A stretch of 64,000 nt of DNA, from the NCBI GenBank assembly GCA_036435485.1, contig CM071595.1, positions 100,432,580-100,496,579 on the forward strand, given 5' to 3'. Below are positions 44,464 to 56,099 of the stretch, piece after piece; positions within the stretch are counted from its first letter, which is position 1; each line of letters starts with the position of its first letter. The notes under the pieces were generated by a model. That model searched no databases and was not told where the DNA came from. It was given only the letters and a program-made list of their open reading frames with translations. Both the position numbers and the translations under genes were made by a program. The DNA comes from Saposhnikovia divaricata (taxonomy: Eukaryota; Streptophyta; Magnoliopsida; Apiales; Apiaceae).

Positions 44464-45432
44464 TGTTATAGTTGATAATCCGTGCTGTGAGAAAATTCCG
44501 CAACAACACCCCGAGAGAATATTGCTGGAATAACCGAATTTGTCCTTGGATATCGGACGTTGAAGCAGGTTCGCACGTCCGCAACTCCAGCTTCAACTGC
44601 CGAAGTGGGTGGAGATTTGTGGTATTTTGGGGCTGAATCGGCAAGATCACCGAACAACATGGCATTAAATTCCGGCCAAGATGTATCCGGGAAAGTATCA
44701 CTAAGGTTACACGTGTCTTGTGTAGAGAGAAGTGAAATTCCGAACCCCCTTGCCAACTGCCTACATATCCTATTTATAGGAATCAAGCCCCGATGTAGTT
44801 CTTTAGATCATGGACTCCTTTCTTGAGCAATAAGCCACGTTTTTGATGTATTTTATCCTTCCTCCAATGCTGATCTTGAAGTGTTTTTGTAGAAATAAGA
44901 GTCCTACTTCTAGTATACCGCTAGAAGTCCATTTATCCATGTATTTTCATGTAATTATCCACATATATATGCATATATGATGTGTATAAAGTGTATATCC
45001 CATTTGATGTAGTAGAATCCATCTCAAAGTCCATCTCTTGAGTCCAGTTCCGTGCTCCTAAAAGTTAGGAGATAATCCTTATCCAAAACAACGAACCTGG
45101 CGGATGGAGGTAGAGTTGCAGTCGCCACCTCCACCTCCAGAGCTTCCCTCAAACTCTCCACCTCCAGAGCTACCTCCAAAATCGTACCTCCACAGCTACC
45201 TCCATAATCAAACCTCCACAGCTACCTCTATAATTTTATCTCCACAGCTTCCTCCAAAACAGCACCTACACAGCTTCCTCCAAAACAGCACCTTCAGAGC
45301 TTCCCTCAAATTCTCCACCTTCACAGCGGAACCTCCATAGTTGAACCTCAAATGTTATTCAAACCACTCCAATTGGACCTCTCAATATCCATGGGCCTAA
45401 AATTAAATCCATTACAAGTTTTGGGCACAACA
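44464..45432 (-). repeat. Lone Tat-type LTR
   Basis: On the minus strand it starts TGTTGTGCCCAAAAC (45432), like the Tat-B LTR, and ends CTATAACA (44464), like the Tat-A 3' LTR. A TATAAATA box at about 44776-44769, with a following stretch like that near 6352 in Tat-A, supports the family. No internal element lies on either side, so it is a solo LTR or a truncated copy. The 5-bp flanks (TCTAA and CGTGC) do not match. The ORFs at 44456-44826 are within it and not genes. Confidence 0.7.
45112..45345. repeat. CCTCCACAGCTA minisatellite inside the lone LTR
   Basis: About ten diverged units of roughly 20-25 bp built on ACCTCCACAGCTACCTCC. They make the proline/serine-rich ORF at 45104-45340, which is not a gene. 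Confidence 0.7.
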
Positions 45433-46984
45433 CGTGCTAAGGACGAATTGAGTTTAAAATATTAATATTATTAAATTATTGAAAATAATTATAATTTATG
45501 AGTATTATTTAAATATGTATATATTTATTGATGATTGAATGATAAGATACTTAATTAAATAATTACTATTTATTTATGTAGTTATAATGTATCGAACCCC
45601 TGATAAAACTTAAGAAATTAAAATAAATAAATTAAATAGACATTTGTAGATAATTGAATGATAAAAATAATCATTATTTAATTATATAATTATAGATAAA
45701 GTTATTAAATCATGTATAATTATATATATGTAAATCAAATTTGAGTTTAGTGATAACCAAATTTAAAACTTTGACATTAAACATAATTTTTAAAAATAAT
45801 TTTTTACATTAATAAAAAGTATAAATGAATCAGTTGGTTATTTGCCCTTCATCCTAAACTTTTTCGCGCCTATATTTAGTTTTCAGTGAGCACAATTTTC
45901 TGATACACTAGATAAGTGCATATGCTTTGAAGATAATTGAAAAAGTTAAAAAAAAAAAAATATGAGTTAAATGATGATCATGGAGCAAGTAATATTTGAA
46001 GAAATATTAAAAAAAAAGTGTGTGAATAAACTGGGACAAATTGAATATAAATTTATAAGTAACATATTTATGAATATTATTCTGAAAGATTAATGTGCAA
46101 TTGTTATTCTGTTTATTATAATTAACTTTTACATTCATTGAATTTTTTTTTGTCAAATATATTCATTGAAATTTGAATTTGTTAGTTTTGAAGAAAATAT
46201 AATTTAATGACAAATTTATTAATAATAATTGATTTTCATTTACATTAGTTATATTTTCAACATTCTAATAAAAATTAGTTTAATTGATTAGGTGTTAATT
46301 TTTGGATTAGGAAAAAAATGTATTCTCATATATCATAACTTCTTTTTTAGCTCATGTTTATTTACATTCTATATATTTTAGAATGAAATATTAAGTTCTC
46401 TTCGATTTATTTTATAAATATAATATAAGTTGCTTATTCAAAAAAAAATATAGTATAATTTGGAAAATAATAAATAAAATAATATTTTTATATAATCAAA
46501 ACATTTGAACTTATATTAAAATAATACATTTAGAATATAACACTTTAATTTTTGGTGTAAACTGTTATATTAAAATAAGTAATAATTAATTAACGACGAT
46601 CATGGAAGATTATTTTTGCATATATTTCTAGATGCAAAATCAGTGGTATTAGTATTAACATAATTTATAATTAATAAATGTTTCTTGCGAAATTATAATA
46701 CATATTTGAAGTTAAAATATTTGTAAACTCAAAAATCTCAATTGCAAATATAAGTCTTAATAAACTTACAATACTGACAATGTCCTCTCTACCACTCTCA
46801 AGTAATGAATCTCTTCACTAATAAGTATCATCTAATAAGTATCATCTCAATGCCTGGTTAGCTTTTTTTAATTCAAAATATTTAAAAAATAGAATGCTCT
46901 CTATATATTATGTTATAAATAAAATATATTTTAGAAGTAATTTACATGAAGAAGAATATTGATTATTTATATAAAGATACTATA
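45433..46984. other. AT-rich intergenic DNA
   Basis: 1.55 kb of very AT-rich DNA with no ORF, no element ends and no strong repeats that I can see. Confidence 0.5.
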
Positions 46985-47389
46985 TCTATACTATTATAAA
47001 AAAGTCGAAACATTAAAAGTTTTGGTACTTCGTGAATTTACTTATTTACCCTTCATTAGAAAGAATATATATATACAATATATACTATTAAAATACCTAA
47101 AATAAATAATAACATAATATAATTAATGGTAATTAGTCCATTGCCTTTTTTACATTTACTTTCAGTTGAAAATATTACCTTTTACAAACGCCTAAAAAAA
47201 TCAATCTTATCATATCTTCCACATTAAAAGTTTTGGTACCTGTTTTTTGGTACTTCGTGAATTTACTTATTTGCCCTTCATTAGAAAGAAAAATATATAT
47301 GATATATACTATTAAATACCTAAAATAAACAAGAGCTTTTTTCATAAATAAATAGAGAAAAGTAAATTTTTGCACATTTACTTTTGTTA
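46985..47389 (+). mobile_element. Helitron-type 5' end and start of an AT-rich repeat tract
   Basis: TCTATACTATTATAAAAAAG at 46985 matches the TC-starting 5' ends of plant Helitrons. It is followed by AGTTTTGGTACTTCGTGAAT, which recurs in variants at about 47230, 59610, 60080 and (reverse complement) 60470. The matching 3' end may be CTAG at 62023-62026, with later insertions filling the interior. Confidence 0.45.
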
Positions 47390-48192
47390 AAAATAGCTAT
47401 TTGCAATTTTACTAAACTATTTGCAATTTTACTATACTAAGTTTCAAAATTGCAAAAATACTAGGTCCCCCTCCTCCCCGACTTCCTGTCTTCCTTCGCC
47501 TGTGTACTTTTTTTTTTATTTTTTATTTAAGGTGGGGTGCTATTTTGGTTGATTTTGGGTTGCAACCACATTCAACACTTTTTTTTTTTTTTTTAAGGTG
47601 GGGTGTTATTTTGGTTGATTTTGGGTTGCAACCATATTCAACAACATTCAACACTTTTTTTTTTAAAGGCGGGGTGCTATTTTTGTTGATTTTGGGTTGC
47701 AACCATATTCAACCACATTCAACATTTTTTTTTAAGGTGGGGTGCTATTTTGGTTGATTTTGGGTTGCAACCATATTCAACCACATTCAACACTTTTTTT
47801 TTTAAGGTGGGGTGTTATTTTGGTTGATTTTGGGTTGCAACCATATTCAACCACATTCAAAACTTTTTTTTAAGGTGGGGTGCTATTTTGGTTGATTTTG
47901 GGTTGCACCATATTCAACCACATTCAACACTTTTTTTTTTTTTTTTTTTAAGGTGGGGTTCTATTTTGGTTGATTTGAGTTGCATGGCCCCATAGGGGCA
48001 ACCACATTCAACCGAATGCAACCACATGCAACTTTTTGTTTTTTTAAGGTTTGGTGATTTTGGTGGATTTGGGTTGCATGGACCAGCAGGGGCAATATTC
48101 AACTGAATGCAACCACATGCAACTAAATTTCTGATTTCAAGTTCCATTTTTCAGTTGTCATTTTTGACCTCATTTTTGAACTCTAATATATA
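47390..48192. repeat. Left arm of a large inverted repeat: minisatellite array
   Basis: About seven units of ~65-80 bp: AAGGTGGGGTGCTATTTTGG, then TTGATTTTGGGTTGCAACCA and TATTCAACCACATTCAAC, separated by T-runs (47522-47950). Two altered units with GGTTGCATGG follow to about 48130, then a tail TTTCAAGTTCCATTTTTCAG...GACCTCATTTTTG. The whole arm, including the outer AAGTTTCAAAATTGCAAAAA (47440-47460), recurs inverted at 56553-57580. The ORFs here (47545-47757, 47914-48147) are repeat artefacts. Confidence 0.85.
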
Positions 48193-48212
48193 TATATATA
48201 TATATGCCTTTG

Positions 48213-48586
48213 CTCCATACAGAACACTCTTATATAACAAACAATAAAGAACACTATAAAATCAATTATTCCAATATAAAAAAGTTCTTATTTTTTTATC
48301 TTCAATCCATCCAGCAAAAAAAATTAAAAAAAAAAATTTTTTTTTGAAAAAAATCACTATTCATGATGACGTCACTGCTGATGTCATCATGAACAGTGAT
48401 TTTTCAAAAAAAAAATCTAAATTTTCTTTTTTGCTAAATGGATAGAAGATAAAAAAATAAGAACTTTTTGTATTGGGTGTCATGACGGAACTCTTATATT
48501 GAATTAAATATGAGGTGTTCTTGTTTTCAAAAAAAAAAATATGAGGTGTTCTTTATTGTTCTTTATATAAGGTGTTCTTCATGGAG
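48213..48586. mobile_element. Palindromic MITE, 374 bp
   Basis: Inverted ends CTCCATACAGAACACTCTTA and (reverse complement of the right end) CTCCATGAAGAACACCTTAT. Both halves continue to pair (GATAGAAGATAAAAAAATAA against TTATTTTTTTATCTTCAATC). The centre (48351-48405) is a near-perfect hairpin with ATGATGACGTCA and TGATGTCATCAT arms. No coding. The target duplication is unclear; TG flanks both ends. Confidence 0.75.
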
Positions 48587-48591
48587 TGCAA

Positions 48592-48653
<62 letters not shown>
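48592..48653. repeat. (TC)n(TA)n microsatellite at the virus junction
   Basis: CTCTCTCTCT followed by about 20 TA units. Virus-like sequence begins directly to its right. Confidence 0.9.
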
Positions 48654-48656
<3 letters not shown>

Positions 48657-48659
48657 AAA

Positions 48660-49297
48660 AACCAAGAATGCTTATTCTTAGGGTTTTGGTAATAAAAAGC
48701 TTTAGTAAAAGCTTGGATATAATCCCAATAGTTGAAGTAAACATAGTTACCTTCTGAAATTCTAACAGCTTTGTCAGTATTTGGACTTAGTCCCCATTCT
48801 CTTGGTGACAATATCTTATTGATATGGCATTTACTGAAGTTTATAAAACTTTCAGGGTTATTATTTTGGTAATGATGGGTAACAGTTATCGATTCGGTAA
48901 CTGATAATAGAATTTCTAAATGGTGCCTGGCTTGATTATGCAAACCCTGGTATCCTCTTGATTCAAGGTATCGGGTTCGTAATACCCAACCATCATTAGG
49001 ACTTATTTGTAAGTCTTCTTCTTCAAGACACAGAATATTTTCTGTTACAGGATTTTCGAAATACTCTTTTTCCTGAAAAGCATCGGTAATAGCTATATCT
49101 TTATAGGTTGAAGAGGAAGGTATATCTTCCTTCTTTGGAGGTGCAGGTAATTGCTGCATATTTCGATTTCGATTTTGGAATACTGTCCAATCTCCTATTA
49201 TTGGAACAGTTGAATCTGGACGAGGTAACATATTGTTACTCCCATATCCTCGACCACGGTTATAACCGCGACCTCTTCCCCTATTAGGGGTTGACAT
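48660..49297 (-). pseudogene. EPRV second ORF, N-terminal part (cut by the junction)
   Basis: ATG at 49297 overlaps the end of the RNase H frame (stop 49286-49284) by 14 bases in another frame. The product opens with R-G-R-G-R-G-Y-N-R-G-R-G-Y, an RGG-like nucleic-acid-binding stretch, then a W-T-V-F-Q segment and a longer region I cannot assign (W-V-L-R-T-R-Y-L-E-S). It stays open up to the TA microsatellite at about 48655, where it is cut. Second ORFs of unknown function are known in some florendoviruses. A further part is probably the region at 56100-56552. Confidence 0.7.
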
Positions 49298-50480
49298 TAC
49301 CCTGTAAAAATTCACGGGTTAAATAATCAGCAAGAGAATTATTTTCTCCTTTTATATATTGAATATCAAATTCAAAAGCTGACAGCTGAGCTTGCCAACC
49401 TGCAAAAATTTGTTTTGCTACAAGATTCTTGACATCTTTTTCAATAATTGATTTAGCTGAGCTACAATCAATTCTTAACAGAAATTTCTGATTTAGTAAA
49501 TCACTCTGAAATTTAGTGATGCATTTAATAATTGAAAGCATTTCTTTTTTAATAGTCGAGTATTTCGACTGAGTAGGATTCCATTTTCCTGATGTAAATC
49601 TTACTAAGACTTCTTTTGAAGTTTCAGGAATTACTTGTTTTAGTATTCCTCCATAGCCTATATTAGAGGCTTCTGTTTCAACAATTTTGAAATATTTGGG
49701 ATTGGCCAAAGATAAGCAGGGTAAACATTTTACCTTAGTTTTAATCTTTTGGACCGCTTGAGAATGTTTCTCTGTCCAAGGTTCAGGTTTTTTCCTGAGT
49801 CTTGCATCCAATATTGCTGTATCTTGTGCTAAATTAGAATAGTAATCTGAAATATAATTCAGACTTCCTAAAAATCTTTGTAACTGCTTTTTGTCGGTTA
49901 TTATATCAGGAAATTTTGAAGCAAATTCAATACTTCTATCTATAGGAATAATTTTTCCTTGATTAATCATATGGCCTAAAAATCTAACTTGAGTTTGAAA
50001 TAATTTCATTTTAGGAGCAGATATGACTAATCCATTATGTTTTATCAAATTCTTAAATATTTTTAAATGTTTAATATGTTGTTCAACTATTTTAGAGAAT
50101 ACTAAAACATCATCTATATAAACAATTATAAATTCAGTATAGGGGTTAAATATATCATTCATTATATTCTGAAATTCAGAAGGGGCATTTTTCTGACCGA
50201 AAGGAAGGACATTCCATTCATAATGACCAAAAGGGACAATAAAGGCAGTTTTATATCTATCAGATTCATTAATCTGTATCTGCAAATAACCTGATTTCAT
50301 ATCAAATTTAGAAAAGATTAAAGCATCGCTTAATCTATCTAACAAATCCTTTTTATTAGGGATGGGATATCTAATCCGTTTAACACTTTATTAAGAGGTT
50401 TATAGTTAATAACTAATCTAGGGACTCCTCTTTCATTTTCTGCAACATTATTAACATAAAATGTTGTACAACTCCAAGGG
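49284..50480 (-). pseudogene. EPRV reverse transcriptase and RNase H
   Basis: Open from 50345 to TAA at 49284, with RT beginning upstream in another frame (about 50480-50345), so at least one frameshift lies near 50345-50484. Motifs: F-D-M-K-S-G-Y-L-Q-I, P-F-G-Q-K-N-A-P, and catalytic Y-I-D-D-V-L at about 50120-50103. The RNase H segment covers about 49740-49290 (K-W-N-P-T-Q, R-I-D-C-S-S-A-K, N-S-L-A-D-Y-L-T-R-E). The first Asp position reads E-T-E-A-S, an unusual replacement. This is the replication enzyme of pararetroviruses. Confidence 0.9.
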
Positions 50481-50483
50481 GAT

Positions 50484-51635
50484 TTAGACTTTCGAATTAA
50501 GCCTTTTTCTAAAAGAGAATTTATCTCTTTTTTTGCATAAATCTAAGTATTCTTGGTTCATATGGGCTAGCCTAGCCTTAGTAGGAATTTGGTTTTCATT
50601 AAAACCATCTATATAAGGAAGAGAAACAACATGTTTCTTTCTATTCCAGAAAGCATTAGGAAGGTCATTACAAACTTTATCATTGAATTGCTTTTCAATG
50701 ATTTTTATTTGATTTTTAATATCGGGTTTCTTGAGTTGTTCATTAATACTCAAAACTTTTATTTCTTCTTTAAGAAAACATAATTGATTTTCTTTGCCAA
50801 GAAGACGATCTCTCACCTCATTAAGTATTCGAGTTTGAGGATCGGTAACAAATTCAAATTTTATGCTTTTACCTTCTATTATGGTAGAAATTCCAGTTTG
50901 ATCAACATTGTTGAGAGGCATAATATTGTGAAGGAAAGGTGTTCCTAAAATTATTCTGTGATTAATATTCTTTATTAGAATAAAAGATGTGGGAAGACAA
51001 ATGTCTTGGTTGCAAATATAAGCGTTTGGCAATTTATACCTAACTTGGAGCTTGTCTCCAGCAGCATGAGAAATGGATTGGGTAGTTTTCTCAAAATATT
51101 TAGTAGGGATTATTCCCTCTTTTATACAGTTCAAATCGGCTCCACTATCAACTAGAGCTATCTCATCTTTAAGAATAATTTTTCTATCTATCATAAGAGT
51201 AACTTTAATATACCATCTTTGAGATGTTACTTGTTCTAAAAGATTCAAGTATTCTGTAACTTCATTGTTACTGGTAGATGGGATATTCTTTTGCTCTTCC
51301 TTTTTAGAGGAGGAAGGTTTTTCTTCTAACAAAGTAATTCTTTGTGCTAACATGGTGTTATTCTGTTTAATCTGACTAATTTCAGATTTTAATAAATTAA
51401 CTTCTTGTTTCAAATCATTAATGGAAACAGGAGTTTCCTTTTTAGTAGATTGCTGAAATCTATCTATAACCTCACTAAATTGGTAAGGTTCTTCTATAAC
51501 TATAGGAGTTTCTTTTTCCTTATTAAAGATAATAAGGGCTTCGAGCATTTGCTTCTTTAATTCAAAATTCGTAATTGATTCTATGATTTTTAAGGCTCGA
51601 TCTTGATCTGCCGTTAAGACATTTAATCCATTCAT
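50484..51635 (-). pseudogene. EPRV protease region
   Basis: A 383-residue open stretch. The N-terminal third is a coiled coil (about 51520-51310). The aspartic protease active site D-S-G-A-D lies at about 51150-51136, followed by I-I-L-G-T-P-F-L. The C-terminal part (H-M-N-Q-E-Y-L-D-L-C-K-K) is the entry to RT, where the frame is lost at 50484. It would cut the viral polyprotein. Confidence 0.85.
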
Positions 51636-53701
51636 ATCTACTATGGATTTGTAATAATTTAATTCATTACACTGACAATCATTATTGTCATAACTAACCG
51701 AGTCTTCTGAAGAGGACTCATAAATTAAGGCTAAATCTTCATCATTAGAAGATTCTCTTTCTTCATCTGAACTATGAAGTATGACTTTTTCTAATTGTGA
51801 ACGTAATTGTTCATCTTCTATCTCATTGAGAGCTTTCTTAGTCCAACATTGGTTGGCATAATGGCCAACTTTGCCACACTTATGACAAGTTATATCAATC
51901 CTTTTGGCCTTTCTTTTCTTTTTATTTGGGACAAAAGGTCTTTCCTTTGATTTATTATAAGACTTTCTTTTATAATTCTTTTTATAAGAATTATTATTAT
52001 AAAAAGGATATTTTGATTTATAAGAATTATTCTTGTAGGTTTTATTCCTTTTATAAGAAATCTTTTGCTTTTTCTTATCTTGATATCGAGGAATTTTTCC
52101 TATATCAAAGGCGAATTGATCACAAAATTCTCATAATTGGTGTTTCTCAGAAAGCTTTTGCTTTTTTAACTGATTCCTTAACTTTATGTCATTACATAAA
52201 GTTAATCCTTCGTTAATACAATTACTAACTATCTCTCCGTAAGTCAGGGAGGAGTAATTAATGTTTACTCCATCATTCTTATTTCTTAAGGATTGTCTAA
52301 CTCTTTCAGCAAAGAGATGGGGTAAACCGTCTACAAATTTAGACTTCCAATGAATTGAATTAGGGTCATTAAGTTGATAAACCCTAGATAAGAAGGTATC
52401 TTTATACCATCTAAAATGAGTCAATGAAGGGCATCTAAGATTCTGTAGAAGCGTACATAGCTTCTCTGTTACAGGAACATTTGCTCCTATAAAATGTTGA
52501 AGAATAGCGAGACACGGAGTATAAACTGCATCTTTTTCTCCCGTAGTGGTAACACCATTTTCAACTTTTATATTTTTTTATGATTAAGAATTTCTAATCT
52601 CTGGTTGAGGGTAAGATAATGATCCCACCATCCTCTGATTTGTCCTACAAATCCAGTTGAAATGAAGGATGCTATAGCACTATCAGTGCTTCCGTTCTGT
52701 TTACAAACAGTGGAGTACATAATCATTCTATGTATTACATCGAAAATTTGTTTTTCGTTTAAACCATCAACATTCCATTCGTAGATGGCTTTTCCCGAGT
52801 ATGAAGTTTGAATATACTCTGGTTCTTCAAATAGAAGATCTTGAGGAGAAGGTCTTTGGTAATAGAATTTTTCTAAAGGTTTAGGAGCATAAATAGGGTT
52901 TAGCTCCGAATGACTGATTTGTTGTTTAGCAAACATGGTTGCTAATTGGTTAATGTCATCTAGGTCTTCAGAAGGGTCTGAAGCTTCTGATAGATGAGAA
53001 GATTCCTCCTTAGATAACACTGTTAAGCTTAGGTTTTGAAGCTTTTGCTGAAGAATTTGTAAAAATTCTTCGCCACTAGTTTCTAACTTAAATCCCTTTA
53101 TTGGGATGGGAGGTTGAATCATTGGAATATTGTCTTCATTAGACGATGATTCTGGTAAAAGGTTTTGAGATTCCTGTTTCTCGACCGCCTTTTTGATTGA
53201 AATTAATTCATCTTTTATTGCTTGTTTAAGAGAAATTATTTCATTTTCTAAGGTTATAAATTGATCACCTAAACAAGTGAGAAAGGTATTAGTATAATTT
53301 TGAGACCTTATTATCTCATTTAGATTCTTAACAGTAACTTGCGTATTTTTAAGTTTTTGAAGGCTAGTGTAAGCCGTGGCTTCTGTAGTATTACTTAGGC
53401 AAATTGTTTGCTCAGGGAAAAAGGGAGAATTAATGGTATCTCCTTTTACAGTTTTCCGGGGTTTTTGTAATACTAAAATCTCTTTATTAGTATTTTTAAT
53501 ATAGGTTTTTATAAACCACTGAACAAAAGATATATAATCTTCTGTCCTTGCTAGGTAAGAATAATATTCATCTTTAAACCTTTTTAGGTCATCTGACGAA
53601 TAAGTCTTAAAATACCATTGCTTAAATTGGGCATGTTTTTCTTGTTGGAATTCCTTATTAAGGATTTCCCTCATCGTGCTTCCTGGGGATAAATAAATCA
53701 T
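51636..53701 (-). pseudogene. EPRV coat protein and zinc knuckle
   Basis: Reading 53701 to about 51636. A Glu/Ser-rich N-terminal part comes first, then the caulimovirid coat core (about 52830-52150; W-N-V-D-G-L, G-W-W-D-H-Y-L, F-V-D-G-L-P-x-L-F-A-E-R-V). A Lys/Asn/Tyr-rich basic stretch lies at about 52080-51900, and the C-x2-C-x4-H-x4-C knuckle at 51887-51846, then an acidic tail. Frame breaks occur near 52568 (stop), between 52568 and 52424, and at 52131. The order coat-knuckle-protease matches the family. Confidence 0.85.
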
Positions 53702-54719
53702 TGATATGGAAGCTCATTTCTGATTGAGTAGGAGATTGCCTACTTTTTTCATAAATTCGTTCTGGAATTCTATTTTGGCTAATTCTGATTTCTTCTACGA
53801 ATTCTTGTTCTCTTACTTGCGAAGTAGAGGCTCTAGCTGAAACGCTAGGAGCTGTGATATAATCACTAGCGGTAGAGTACCTAGATGATATAGATCTAGG
53901 GAGTCTAATAGTTCGTTGAGGAGTAAATTTAATTTCTATATCACCCTCAACTGTCTGGACTATTTGGTCAACTTCTTTGTTGACTTGAGGCTTAGGTTCT
54001 AATTCTTGAGGAAGAGACCATGTCTCTGGAAAATCAATTTCTTTCCACTTAATCATTTTATTAGTGGCTATGTTGGAGGTTAATAAATTGCTTTGAACTA
54101 CAGTTGTAGTTCCAGGACACGATATTTGCTTAGCCTTGGGGTTTAATGTATTTAAAACTTTATAATAAATTCTATAGCATATGGCTATAATCTCACTTCC
54201 TGGTTTAAAATTATATCCGTGAGTATGTAATGTTAGTTGCATAGCATCTAACAAATGATTATCAGATAAAGATAAGGTTAAATTTGGGGCTACGTCGAAG
54301 TAGACGGGTCCATGACATAAACTGGTTTCTATTAACGCAGCTAGAGATTGTTTAAAATCTCTACATCGGCCATCTCTAACAGAGGCCATTATACTCGTGT
54401 TTAAACCTAATAACGTTAGAGGTTTAAAGGCTATTTGAATTAATCCAATATGGATAAAGTTATAGCTTTTAAAAGGAAGTAAATCCTTCTTATTTAATAA
54501 TCTAATTGTTTAATTAGAGTCAGTGACTCTAATGGTTTGTTCCATTGTTTTTATAACCTGTCTTGATTTAAAATCAAAGAAACCAATATTATAAATATGG
54601 TCTAAGGGAACAGAGGGTATTACCCATTTATTCAATTTATCCAAATTCTTTGGATACTCAGCCAATTCAGCATTTTTTACTAAATCATTAGGATGATTAT
54701 CATCCTCCAAATTATTCAT
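53658..54719 (-). pseudogene. EPRV movement protein (30K superfamily)
   Basis: A short N-terminal ORF (54719-54510), then the conserved 30K core (about 54480-54160) with F-I-H-I-G-L-I-Q-I-A-F-K-P-L-T, G-P-V-Y-F-D and Y-R-I-Y-Y-K. It runs on into a Ser/Arg-rich linker and overlaps the start of the coat frame (53701) by 44 bases. A stop at 54510 and a frame change separate the first part. Such proteins move virus between plant cells. Confidence 0.85.
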
Positions 54720-55578
54720 AATAATGAAAGATGAAGCTAAAGCTGTTGTGGTGGGTTGGACCTCTAAGTTATGTAAGTATGTTTATTTGTTGCAAAAAAG
54801 TAAAATTGCGAAAAAGTAAAATATTTTTGGTCATCTTTGCAAACGACTCAATCGTTTAACTGTCAACCAAAGGGACAGACGGATAAAATCCACGAAATCA
54901 AAGATGTGAAATATTTTTAGCAAAAATTTTCTTTTACTAAATCATCCAGAAAACTCCCATTTTATCTCACGGGATAAAAGATGACATTTTAAGAAAACAC
55001 TAAAAATATTTCGGTTTTTGACACTTTTTTTTTTACATACTTACTTTACCTAGAACATCCAACCTTCCACAACAGAGATTTAGCTATTAACAGAAATCAA
55101 TTAAAAAGAAGAAGGTAGAAGGGTGTACCTTAACCAGGGCTATGAACAACTATGGCTCTGATACCAAATAGGTGCGGAAGAAGGAAAACAATAATATTTA
55201 TTTTAAGTAAGAAAGGGGCTCAGCACATGAGCAAGAGAGAATAGAAGAAAATAAGATTTTATTCAAGCGTGATCAACAATGATACAAAGCTCTCATTATA
55301 TAGAGAGTCATACACACTATTACAACTGAATTATTATAAAAAACAAACAACTTTAACTGAAAGATAACATTATTGTTGCCGGGTGCTCATTGGGCCCCAT
55401 CGACACAATAATAATGTTTCTTCTTTTTACAAGAAAACAAAATACTTTAAAAAAGACATTCAATAATGCCTCTATCCACTACTAAAAAGCAGATTCCATT
55501 ATCTTTATTCAAAGGTAAGCATGATTGCTCCAGAATCATTATTATTATTGCTGAGAATTCACCTCCTCCGAATCTGCT
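54720..55578 (-). promoter_or_regulatory. EPRV leader: TATA box, poly(A) signal, primer site
   Basis: Minus-strand order: CTATATAA (55303-55296), AATAAA (55202-55197), then the primer site TGGTATCAGAGCC (55166-55154), complementary to the 3' end of initiator Met tRNA. A TATA box, then a poly(A) signal just downstream of the start, then the primer site is the caulimovirid plan that gives a terminally redundant genome RNA. A leader of about 430 bases follows to the first ORF at 54719. Confidence 0.82.
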
Positions 55579-55803
55579 TTAACCTGTCAAATTGGCTTCT
55601 TTCAGAAGTATAATTCTGCAGGATTTATATTTTAATTTTACCTCGCTTCTCCTATTGATAAGCCTTCTGAGTTCTGCAAAATCTACAGCGATTTGTAAAG
55701 TAGATCGATTTCTTCTTTCCATTAAAGAAGCTTGCTTGTACTTTTGATCCAAGCTGTCAATAAGATTGTTAAGAGAAATTAATTCCTTTTCTCTTTTCTT
55801 CAA
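55579..55803 (-). CDS. EPRV-associated coiled-coil ORF, 74 residues
   Basis: Basic, heptad-rich product (K-K-R-E-K-E-L-I-S-L-N-N-L-I-D-S-L). It lies just before the leader and after the 55836-56099 ORF in the same direction, perhaps the C-terminal tail of the same original frame. Function not recognised. Confidence 0.4.
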   Translation of the reverse strand: MKKREKELISLNNLIDSLDQKYKQASLMERRNRSTLQIAVDFAELRRLINRRSEVKLKYKSCRIILLKEANLTG

Positions 55804-55835
55804 TTTCTAGAAGGCTGAACCTAGAGTAAACATGA

Positions 55836-56099
55836 TTAATTTGCCGGATCCTTTCCTCTGCCATAATTTTTCTGAGCATACAATTGAATCATAGCATCCC
55901 AATAATCTGATAGGGAAGGCGGGTCCTCTTGGACAGTTTCTTCAGCTTGAGATTCACCTGCTAGACAATTATAAGTATTAGAATCCATTGATCCCTGCGA
56001 AGAAGTTGTCTTCATTGATTGATCATCTTCCTTTGCGGGGGATTGAGAAGGAAAAGTGCTAAAAAATTGTTCCTTCATGAAATCTAGAACTCGAACCAT
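55836..56099 (-). CDS. EPRV-associated acidic ORF, 87 residues
   Basis: Acidic, Ser/Gln-rich product starting M-V-R-V-L-D-F-M-K-E and containing L-S-D-Y-W-D-A-M-I. A stop at about 56113 separates it from the second-ORF segment upstream, so it may be a continuation of that ORF. Confidence 0.4.
   Translation of the reverse strand: MVRVLDFMKEQFFSTFPSQSPAKEDDQSMKTTSSQGSMDSNTYNCLAGESQAEETVQEDPPSLSDYWDAMIQLYAQKNYGRGKDPAN

Noticed and set aside
44456..44826. ORFs on both strands at 44456-44826
   Set aside because: They lie inside the lone Tat LTR and overlap on opposite strands. No family features.
45104..45340. Proline-rich 78-residue ORF
   Set aside because: Made by the CCTCCACAGCTA minisatellite inside the lone LTR.
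47500..48000. CRISPR-like regular repeats
   Set aside because: The units have no unique spacers; the intervals are T-runs. The host is a plant.
47545..48147. ORFs across the left minisatellite arm
   Set aside because: The frames repeat the same phrase with every unit and recur inverted at 56728-57384. They are translation of tandem repeats.
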